A stretch of 11,042 nt of DNA from Ruminococcus sp. (GTDB taxonomy: Bacteria; Bacillota; Clostridia; Oscillospirales; Acutalibacteraceae): NCBI GenBank assembly GCA_023667385.1, contig JAMPAE010000033.1:1-11042 (forward strand), read 5' to 3'. The notes beneath the pieces were generated by a model that was not told where the DNA came from, made no database searches, and saw nothing but the letters and a program-made list of their open reading frames with translations. This document shows, in pieces, positions 5,298 through 11,042 of the stretch; position 1 is the first letter of the stretch, and each line of letters begins with the position of its first letter. A program made the translations under genes and the position numbers.

Positions 5298-6002
5298 ATG
5301 AATATCATTGAATGTAAAAATCTTACAAAGGAATATCTCAGCGGAGAAAACGTTGTCAAGGCGGTTGATAACATCACAATCGGATTCAGGCAGGGCGAAT
5401 TTTGCGCAATCACAGGGCCGAGCGGCTCCGGTAAATCAACTCTTCTTCATGTTTTAAGCTCGCTTGAAAACCCAACCTCAGGCAATGTTATCTATAACAA
5501 AGAGAACCTTTTCAAATATAATGACAATCAGCTTTCCATTTTGCGCCGCAGACGTTTCGGCTTTGTTTTCCAGGCATATAACCTTGTTCAGGAGCTGACA
5601 GGCTATGAAAACATTCTGCTGCCGATTATGCTTGACGGAAAGCGCCCCGATGAAAAATACCTTGAAAAAATCATTTCAATTCTTGGCGTTGGCAACAGAT
5701 TGGAGCATCTTCCGTCTGCACTTTCGGGCGGTCAGCAGCAAAGAATCGCAATTGCCCGTGCGTTGGCAAACAAGCCATCAATCCTTTTTGCCGATGAACC
5801 CACAGGTAACCTTGACGGTAAGAGCGGCAGAGAAGTGCTTTCACTGCTGAAGCTTGTCAGCAAGGAGTTCGGAATCACGCTCATTCTTGTTACACATGAC
5901 CTGCACGTTGCAGAACAGGCAGACAGAATCCTCACCCTTGAAGATGGCAAAATCGTTATGGACACAAGGCCCATCGGAGATGACGAAACCGAGAAAGAAT
6001 GA
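5298..6002 (+). CDS. ABC transporter ATP-binding protein (MacB/LolD/BceA type)
   Basis: A 234-residue ATPase subunit that powers the FtsX-like permease encoded next. All motifs are present: Walker A G-P-S-G-S-G-K-S-T (40-48), Q-loop Gln92 in F-V-F-Q-A-Y-N-L, signature L-S-G-G-Q-Q-Q-R (142-149), Walker B I-L-F-A-D-E (162-167) followed by P-T-G-N-L-D, and the switch His200 in V-T-H-D. The F-V-F-Q-x-x-N-L and A-D-E-P-T-G-N-L-D blocks are typical of the MacB/LolD/BceA subclass, which uses mechanotransmission rather than ordinary import. ATG 5298 is chosen for its GAAAAGGAG (5281-5289) and because conserved sequence starts there; an in-frame TTG at 5259 has no support. The permease gene begins 21 bp after its stop, so the two are co-transcribed. 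Confidence 0.96.
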   Translation: MNIIECKNLTKEYLSGENVVKAVDNITIGFRQGEFCAITGPSGSGKSTLLHVLSSLENPTSGNVIYNKENLFKYNDNQLSILRRRRFGFVFQAYNLVQELTGYENILLPIMLDGKRPDEKYLEKIISILGVGNRLEHLPSALSGGQQQRIAIARALANKPSILFADEPTGNLDGKSGREVLSLLKLVSKEFGITLILVTHDLHVAEQADRILTLEDGKIVMDTRPIGDDETEKE

Positions 6003-6023
6003 GTTTGAAAGGGATGTGATTTC

Positions 6024-8750
6024 ATGAAAAAGAAAAAGAGGCTGTCTGTCAGCAGACTGGCTTTCGGCAACATTAAGATGCATAAGCGGCAATATACACT
6101 GCTGATTATCAGCATAATTCTTGCGATGATTTTCAGTGCAGGCACGGTGTTTTTTGTGTCATGTATGAACACATCGAAAAAGCAGCTTCAATATGAATCC
6201 TACGGTGAGCAGACTGACGTCATGATTTCACCTGAAGATTTTGATTTTGAATCCGGCGTCAAAAACGGCTATATTGATGCCATGCCCGGTTACATGAACA
6301 TTATTTCGTTTGCCTATTCAAAAGAGAAAGGTGAAAGCAGGGGCTTTGCTGTTTGCAGCATGGATGAAACCGCAAAACAGCTTTATCATGTAATCGTAAC
6401 AGCAGGCAGATACCCCGAAAAAGCAGGCGAAATTGCAATTGAAGCAAGGGCACTTGCAAGGCTCGGAACGAAAACCGAACTCGGCGAAAAAATCACACTT
6501 CAAGCTAAGCCTGCAAACGGCGAAAGCTTCATGAATGAGTCAACCGAAAAAACATATACCCTTGTTGGTATTCTCCAAGACAAAAAGGACACCTTTAGAT
6601 ATTCTGTTGATGACGGAGATGGTCTTGAGATTAACCCCTGTGCCGTTGTCAGCAGTGAGGAAACGGTTGAACTCGGCGGCAAGGACATGGTGCTTGCCCT
6701 TTACAAGCTGAACGACTTTAAAGCAAGAGAAATACTTTACGGTAAGCGCTTGGAGATTTGGTATATTGATCAGGAGCAACCTGATTATGATATGACAATC
6801 TGGAACAAAATTGTTCAATATAAGGCAACGAATGAGTATTATCAAGACTCATTTGAAAGCACTGCGGTTGATTCTCAGGTCAGTGTGGCAACAGCATTGG
6901 TTATTGTTCTTGCTGTCAGTTCATGCATCGGTATTGTTAATGCGTTCAGCACCAACCTCAACGAGAGAAAAAAGCAAATTGGCTTGCTGCGTGCCGTCGG
7001 AACAACCAAACGGCAGATTATCAACATCTTTGGCAGAGAGGCATTTGTGCTTTGTTTGATATGCACTCCGATAAGTATTTTGGTGTCATATTTCAGCGTT
7101 TGGCTTTATGCATATCTGATGGGTGACAAATTTATCTTTGCACCTAACGTGAAAATTTTGTTTATCGGTGCGGTTGTCGGTATCATCTGCGTTATGCTGG
7201 CGGCTTTGATTCCGCTTGTTCACATCACAAAAATTTCACCCATGCAGGCAATCAGAAACACTGACCTTGCAAGAAAGATGAGAAAAAATCATGTTCATTC
7301 TCAAAAGCAGTTCAACCCGTCATGGCTGCTTGCCAAAAGAAGTCTCAGCTTTTCAAAGGCTCGCCAAGTCGGCACGTGCATTTTCCTTGTTGTCACAATT
7401 GTGATTTCGGGCTTAAGCGTTTCGCTTCTTCTCGGTAACGACTACTCCATGGGTTACAAACACGATTATTCGATAGATAACCGTTACGATATGGGTGACT
7501 TTGTTAATTATGCAGATGATGAACCTCCGTTTAATGAAAGCTTCAGACAGGAAGTGTTGGCGATTCCTTATATCGCTTCTGCTGAGCTTGGAAACAAAAA
7601 TATCAATGTGAATATGCTTGTTGACGGTGAATATCCGCTTTATTTGAAAATGGATTCATATCACTATAATTCTATATTTGACAGACCATCTGATGAACTG
7701 AAAGAAGAACAGATAAATATAGACGCAGTTCTTCCGAATAACTATACCGAAGAATATGTCGAGTTGAAAAAGAAAGCCGGATATACTCAGGATATATATA
7801 ATCAGCAGCTTTGTTCATGGCCTGAAAGTGAACTTGAAAAGCTGAATGAAAAAGTCATTGACGGAAAAATCAACATTGACAAAATAAACAGCGGAGAAGA
7901 AATCATTGTTTATGCCCCTGAAGAGCTTGGTTTCATTGTAAGATACAAAAGTCCGTATTATGTTAGTGCAATAAACATGGACAAAAACAGTGATGATTAC
8001 AAATGGAGTGAAAAAGATCGCAAATATATAGTTGCAACGGCAAAAAGTCCGTTCAACGCAGGTGACACAATAACGCTCAGTGTGCTTGTTGAACAAAACG
8101 GAAAACTCACCCGAACTGACAAGCAGGTGAAAATCGGTGCAGTGATTTCAAGCAGAGGATACGGTACATTTATTACATCTGCAAAAGGCATTGAAAAGTT
8201 CCCCTATCAGGGAAACTATGAAAGTATTGGGGCTGACCTATCGCAGGAATGTACATTTGAAATTGAAGATTCGATTAAATCTTCGTTTGAATCAATTGTT
8301 GACCTTAACTCAATGTATCTCAGTTCTAAATTTGAGGATGAATGGCTCTATGACAGCGTGAATTTGAGCAATGCAATTAATTTCATTTCAATCATTGCGC
8401 TGCTTATATGCATCAGTATCGGACTTGTGAACAACTGGATTTCGGCGCAGGTTCATGAAAGCAAAAAGAAAATCGGCACACTGCGAGCTGTTGGCGCATC
8501 ACTTAAAGATTTGACAAGGTCATTCACCCTTCAAGTGATGACAACACTCGGAATCAGCACAGTTATAGGCTTCGTGATATATGTTGCAGTTTTCCTGTTC
8601 TTGAAATTCCGAACCATGGAAACACCCGTATTCACGCCGTTCCCGATTCTGGTTTGTATGTTGATTTATTTAGTAACGTTCGTCAATCTTAGATATAACA
8701 TCAAAAAGATGACAAAGTTCAGCATTGTTGAAAACATCAGGGAACTGTAA
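6024..8750 (+). CDS. FtsX-like ABC permease with two large external domains
   Basis: A 908-residue permease, partner of the preceding ATPase, in the cytoplasmic membrane. The order seen is TM1 about 24-48, external domain about 50-285, TM2 286-309, TM3 339-366, TM4 376-400, TM5 449-471, second external domain about 473-780, then TM6 784-806, TM7 838-861 and TM8 870-893. After TM2 and TM6 come the paired FtsX motifs N-E-R-K-K-Q-I-G-L-L-R-A-V-G and H-E-S-K-K-K-I-G-T-L-R-A-V-G, showing an internally duplicated fold. S-P-M-Q-A-I-R and S-I-V-E-N-I-R-E-L close each half. Such 4+4 permeases belong to the type VII superfamily (MacB, LolCE, FtsX). BceB permeases have ten helices and a single external domain, so this is not a classic BceB. 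The start at 6024 follows GAAAGGGA (6007-6014). The substrate is unknown; an antimicrobial peptide, lipid or envelope signal is plausible. Confidence 0.95.
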   Translation: MKKKKRLSVSRLAFGNIKMHKRQYTLLIISIILAMIFSAGTVFFVSCMNTSKKQLQYESYGEQTDVMISPEDFDFESGVKNGYIDAMPGYMNIISFAYSKEKGESRGFAVCSMDETAKQLYHVIVTAGRYPEKAGEIAIEARALARLGTKTELGEKITLQAKPANGESFMNESTEKTYTLVGILQDKKDTFRYSVDDGDGLEINPCAVVSSEETVELGGKDMVLALYKLNDFKAREILYGKRLEIWYIDQEQPDYDMTIWNKIVQYKATNEYYQDSFESTAVDSQVSVATALVIVLAVSSCIGIVNAFSTNLNERKKQIGLLRAVGTTKRQIINIFGREAFVLCLICTPISILVSYFSVWLYAYLMGDKFIFAPNVKILFIGAVVGIICVMLAALIPLVHITKISPMQAIRNTDLARKMRKNHVHSQKQFNPSWLLAKRSLSFSKARQVGTCIFLVVTIVISGLSVSLLLGNDYSMGYKHDYSIDNRYDMGDFVNYADDEPPFNESFRQEVLAIPYIASAELGNKNINVNMLVDGEYPLYLKMDSYHYNSIFDRPSDELKEEQINIDAVLPNNYTEEYVELKKKAGYTQDIYNQQLCSWPESELEKLNEKVIDGKINIDKINSGEEIIVYAPEELGFIVRYKSPYYVSAINMDKNSDDYKWSEKDRKYIVATAKSPFNAGDTITLSVLVEQNGKLTRTDKQVKIGAVISSRGYGTFITSAKGIEKFPYQGNYESIGADLSQECTFEIEDSIKSSFESIVDLNSMYLSSKFEDEWLYDSVNLSNAINFISIIALLICISIGLVNNWISAQVHESKKKIGTLRAVGASLKDLTRSFTLQVMTTLGISTVIGFVIYVAVFLFLKFRTMETPVFTPFPILVCMLIYLVTFVNLRYNIKKMTKFSIVENIREL

Positions 8751-8792
8751 TGGCTAAATGGTCAATTCAAAATTTTTGTTGAAAGGATAAAG

Positions 8793-8839
8793 GCGGGCAC
8801 AGTTTCATATAAAAATGAAAACTGTGCCCGCAATATAAT
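8793..8839 (+). promoter_or_regulatory. Strong hairpin and TATAAT box directly before the Ig-like protein gene
   Basis: Arms 8793-8808 and 8815-8831 pair over about 16 bp with one bulged T, closed by GCGGGCACAG/CTGTGCCCGC at the base, with loop ATAAAA. No T run follows on either strand, so it is not a standard terminator. TATAAT lies at 8834-8839, only 5 bases before the ATG, with no -35 box at the expected place. A possible Shine-Dalgarno (GAAAGGA, 8781-8787) is on the far side of the hairpin. The element may insulate the permease gene, bridge the ribosome to the start, or mark a leaderless promoter. Confidence 0.6.
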
Positions 8840-8844
8840 AAAAA

Positions 8845-9828
8845 ATGAAAAAATTTATTGCATTGTTAATGTGCTTCATGCTTTGCTCATGTTTTGCGGT
8901 GTCTGCTTTTGCCGAAGATACAGACAACGAAGCTGTGGAAGAACCAAAGCAGGAAGCGGTGGTTGAAACCACACAGGATATGTCAACTCCGAGGGTTATG
9001 GTAATCGGCTATGAGCTTGACAAAGAGATCCTCACACCGGATGAAACCGCAAAGCTGAAAATTACCTTCAAAAATTTCAGCAGCACAAAAGCAATCAAAA
9101 ACATCAAGCTCACTCTTGATGACCCAAGCGGTGAAATTCGTGTTAACGGCATGGCATCATGCTATGTTCCCGTTGTTTATGCCGGCAGCACATACACATG
9201 GACGCTTGAAATCATTGCAGCAAAAACGGCAGTTGTTGGCTTGCATGATTTGCAGTTTTCGGCAGAATATGAGGATGTGAACTTTTCATCTTATTCGGCA
9301 ACGGACACAATCAGAATCAATGTTAGGCAAACCATGGAGCTGACTTATGACGGAATCATGCTTCCGAGTGTTTGCGTGCAGGGTGAAACTGTAACCATTA
9401 CTTCAAGCTTCATGAACAGCGGCAAAAGTCTGATCAGAAACCTCACAATCAATTGCAGCATTAAAGGCCTTGAAAGCGGCGGAAGCACTTTTGTTGGTGA
9501 AGTCCCAGTTGGCGAAAGTGTGACTGCCGGCACAAACCTGAGAACATTGTCCGAAATGAAGGGCGCAACCGAGGGCACTGTAACAATTACATATGAAAAC
9601 GAGCTTGGCGAAAAGTTCAGCGAAACAGCCAAGGTTTCAACGGTTATCAAAGAAAAATCAGAAGTCACAACGCTCAGCGAAGAAGAAGTTGAAACGAAAG
9701 CCAAAAAGAGCAGCATCAAATGGGTGTTTCTTGCCATTGGCGCAGTTTTCGGATGCGGATTAGGTTACGGCATACCAACTGCAATCAGAAACAAAAAACA
9801 GCGTGATGAAGATGAAAAGAGACTATAA
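8845..9828 (+). CDS. Secreted, C-terminally anchored protein with two probable Ig-like domains
   Basis: A 327-residue surface protein. It has a Sec signal peptide at 1-23 (M-K-K, hydrophobic core, A-F-A before E24) and an acidic linker to about 47. Two beta-rich repeats of CARDB/COG1361 (NEW3-like) character follow, at about 48-162 and 163-268. Each opens with a strand like V-M-V-I-G-Y-E-L-D or M-E-L-T-Y-D-G-I-M-L, then T-P-D-E-T-A-K-L-K-I-T-F-K-N or V-Q-G-E-T-V-T-I-T-S-S-F-M-N. A membrane helix (about 292-314) and a short charged tail inside complete a type I topology. Domain naming is by pattern. The ATG at 8845 is forced: a stop codon lies two codons upstream, and later Met codons would cut the signal peptide. 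No Shine-Dalgarno is at normal distance. It follows the permease by 94 bp. COG1361-like proteins often accompany FtsX-type ABC genes in Clostridia and archaea, so an accessory role is plausible but unproven. Confidence 0.85.
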   Translation: MKKFIALLMCFMLCSCFAVSAFAEDTDNEAVEEPKQEAVVETTQDMSTPRVMVIGYELDKEILTPDETAKLKITFKNFSSTKAIKNIKLTLDDPSGEIRVNGMASCYVPVVYAGSTYTWTLEIIAAKTAVVGLHDLQFSAEYEDVNFSSYSATDTIRINVRQTMELTYDGIMLPSVCVQGETVTITSSFMNSGKSLIRNLTINCSIKGLESGGSTFVGEVPVGESVTAGTNLRTLSEMKGATEGTVTITYENELGEKFSETAKVSTVIKEKSEVTTLSEEEVETKAKKSSIKWVFLAIGAVFGCGLGYGIPTAIRNKKQRDEDEKRL

Positions 9829-9840
9829 CCAACAAGCTGT

Positions 9841-9864
9841 AATTATTAAGATTTAGTAATTTTT
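9841..9864 (+). terminator. Weak AT-rich terminator-like hairpin
   Basis: AATTATT (9841-9847) pairs with AGTAATT (9855-9861), with one wobble, and runs into TTTT. The stem is short and AT-only apart from one G, so termination would be inefficient. Confidence 0.35.
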
Positions 9865-9865
9865 A

Positions 9866-9894
9866 TTGACACGCTGACAGCAAAATACTATACT
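9866..9894 (+). promoter_or_regulatory. Strong sigma-A promoter of the DUF4300-like lipoprotein gene
   Basis: A perfect TTGACA (9866-9871), a 17-bp spacer and TATACT (9889-9894, 5 of 6) lie 33 bp before the start codon. The leader carries GGAGG (9914-9918), 9 bases from the ATG. Confidence 0.8.
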
Positions 9895-9927
9895 TGGATT
9901 TATAAAAATTCCCGGAGGCATATTATA

Positions 9928-10872
9928 ATGAAGTCCAAGTACTGCGCTTTAAAAAAAACTTGCTATATTTTAATGATTATATTTGTTCTTAGTTCTATGT
10001 TGGGCTGTGCAAATAAGGTTGACCGTGTCGGCAATGAAAATCAGCCGTTTTTGGATAAAATTAATTATTCAAACCTATCCGATGAAAATTCAAAACAGGA
10101 AGCGGAAAAGCTTTTGAAAAGTGCAGGTGTATCAGAGGAAAGAATTAACGTTTTGATGAATCATATTGATCAGTTCAACAGCAGTGTCAGTGAAAATTAT
10201 CTGACAAATGGTTTTGAAACTGCTGATTTGCAGGCATTAAAATATGATCCATACGATATGCAGGATGAATGGATGGAAAAAAATCCTGATTTCAGCGGGT
10301 ATAACTGCCGAATCACTGCATATAGCCTGTTTGCAGATTTTCTCACTGTCAAAAGCGACGCTGAAATTCATGATGATGACCTTTTCACAGACCTTGCTTC
10401 ACTTGAAAGCGATCCTTCTGCAATAATCTCAAGCAGCGATAAAGATACATTCCGCATTCTGTTTTCAACAATTCAAACAGAAAACACAAAAGATATTAAT
10501 ATTCATGCAAAAAAGGTAAGTGCAGATTGGTCTGAAAAAGGCATCAGCTTTAAAGATAATGACAAAATGAAGCTGATCACCGTGTTTTTTCACGATCAGT
10601 TTTCTGCTGATGAAAACGTATTATTTATCGGTCATGCAGGAATTTTGCTGTTTTCCGAAGACGGAAGTCTTTATTTTCTTGAAAAAGTTGCTTTTCAAGA
10701 ACCTTATCGTGCATTGAAGTTTGAGAACAGAACTCAACTGAGCGATTATCTTATGGCAAAATATGATACTGCATGGAATCAACCAACCGCAAAACCATTT
10801 ATTTTTGAAAACGAGAGCTTAATGCAAGGTTATCGACCCAATCAGCTTGATGAAAACGATTTGCAAGGCTAA
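9928..10872 (+). CDS. Lipoprotein, probable DUF4300 family
   Basis: A 314-residue predicted lipoprotein. The positive N-terminus (MKSKYCALKK) and a hydrophobic stretch lead to lipobox S-M-L-G before Cys27, so the mature protein is lipid-anchored outside the membrane. The mature part starts with I-N-Y-S-N-L-S-D-E-N-S-K-Q-E-A-E-K-L-L, then a helix pair around L-M-N-H-I-D-Q-F-N. Later come Y-D-P-Y-D, the block G-Y-N-C-R-I-T-A-Y (about 123-131), and a C-terminal beta region with V-L-F-I-G-H-A-G-I-L-L. The Y-S-N-L opening and the N-C-R-I-T motif are what I recall of DUF4300, a family of Gram-positive lipoproteins without known function; I hold this at moderate confidence. It forms its own transcription unit and shows no functional link to the ABC cluster beyond adjacency. 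Confidence 0.82.
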   Translation: MKSKYCALKKTCYILMIIFVLSSMLGCANKVDRVGNENQPFLDKINYSNLSDENSKQEAEKLLKSAGVSEERINVLMNHIDQFNSSVSENYLTNGFETADLQALKYDPYDMQDEWMEKNPDFSGYNCRITAYSLFADFLTVKSDAEIHDDDLFTDLASLESDPSAIISSSDKDTFRILFSTIQTENTKDINIHAKKVSADWSEKGISFKDNDKMKLITVFFHDQFSADENVLFIGHAGILLFSEDGSLYFLEKVAFQEPYRALKFENRTQLSDYLMAKYDTAWNQPTAKPFIFENESLMQGYRPNQLDENDLQG

Positions 10873-10886
10873 AGTTGAATAAAAAC

Positions 10887-10914
10887 GGGCAGTTCTGAAG
10901 AATCAGAGCTGCCC
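10887..10914. terminator. Bidirectional terminator hairpin after the lipoprotein gene
   Basis: Arms 10887-10898 (GGGCAGTTCTGA) and 10903-10914 (TCAGAGCTGCCC) pair over 12 bp with one wobble around AGAA. On the plus strand TTATATT follows, a weak tail. On the minus strand the stem is followed by GTTTTTATT, a good tail, so it can also stop transcripts arriving from the tRNA-Thr side. Confidence 0.75.
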
Positions 10915-10929
10915 TTATATTAATATCTA

Positions 10930-10965
10930 AAGGAAATAAAGCAAAACCCCTTGATTTCTCAAGGG
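10930..10965 (-). terminator. Rho-independent terminator of the minus-strand tRNA-Thr
   Basis: The arms CCCTTGA (10948-10954) and TCAAGGG (10959-10965) form a perfect 7-bp stem. Read on the minus strand, it is followed by GGTTTTGCTTTATTT. It lies about 35 bp after the 3' end of the tRNA. Confidence 0.75.
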
Positions 10966-11000
10966 ATTTGACATTTGCTTGCCATATCGACAAGTAATTA

Positions 11001-11042
11001 TGGAGCTGGAGATGGGACTCGAACCCACGACCTGCTGATTAC
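11001..11042 (-). tRNA. tRNA-Thr (anticodon NGT), 3' part only
   Basis: The window edge cuts this tRNA within the anticodon. On the minus strand the visible 42 nt read as the last two anticodon bases GT, then AA and anticodon stem TCAGC. The variable loop AGGTC, T arm GTGGG-TTCGAGT-CCCAT, acceptor strand CTCCAGC, discriminator T and encoded CCA follow. Counting back from the T arm places GT at positions 35-36, so the anticodon is NGT, reading threonine codons. A U discriminator with encoded CCA also fits clostridial tRNA-Thr. The first anticodon base is outside the window. Confidence 0.85.

Noticed and set aside
5732..6172. A 146-codon minus-strand open frame across the ATPase/permease junction
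   Set aside because: It is antisense to two well-supported genes, and its composition is that of a shadow frame.
8793..8831. Calling the strong hairpin after the permease gene a Rho-independent terminator
   Set aside because: Neither strand has a T run after the stem, so termination is not supported by sequence. It is listed as a regulatory hairpin instead.

Overview
The window looks like chromosomal DNA of a low-to-moderate-GC Gram-positive bacterium, most likely a gut-type member of Clostridia (Oscillospiraceae/Ruminococcaceae or close). This is inferred from near-consensus sigma-A promoters with 17-bp spacers, strong GGAGG-type ribosome binding sites, lipobox lipoproteins, Rho-independent terminators, CCA-encoding tRNA genes and protein types common in that class. 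No phage, insertion sequence or CRISPR array is visible. All complete protein genes lie on the plus strand.

Left part (1-2790): the 3' end of an AAC(6')-like GNAT acetyltransferase; a small lipoprotein with its own promoter; a YebC/PmpR-family gene ending in a good terminator; then a separate unit with a perfect consensus promoter driving a membrane-tethered GH43-like glycosidase, closed by another terminator.

Middle (2900-3360): a complete tRNA-Ser(GGA) gene followed by an unusual non-coding patch. The last 25 bp of the tRNA gene region are repeated exactly 165 bp downstream. Between the copies lie the tRNA terminator and a perfect hairpin, and a 28-bp piece of the terminator recurs 280 bp further on. 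This looks like the footprint of a tRNA-targeting or tRNA-end-duplicating element.

Core (3360-9830): an OmpR-type response regulator and a histidine kinase with almost no extracellular part; a regulatory gap rich in direct and inverted repeats ahead of a TATAAT box; an ABC ATPase and a 908-residue FtsX-like permease with two large external domains; and a secreted, C-terminally anchored protein with two probable Ig-like domains. The likely logic is a two-component system controlling a MacB/Bce-class transporter for an envelope stress or an antimicrobial peptide, perhaps with the Ig-like protein as a surface accessory. The transporter promoter leader carries a short apparent relic of a second permease C-terminus. 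The Ig-like gene has no normal ribosome binding site, but has a hairpin and a TATAAT box right at its start codon.

Right end (9830-11042): a lipoprotein (probably DUF4300) under its own strong promoter, convergent terminators, and the 3' part of a minus-strand tRNA-Thr gene cut by the window edge.
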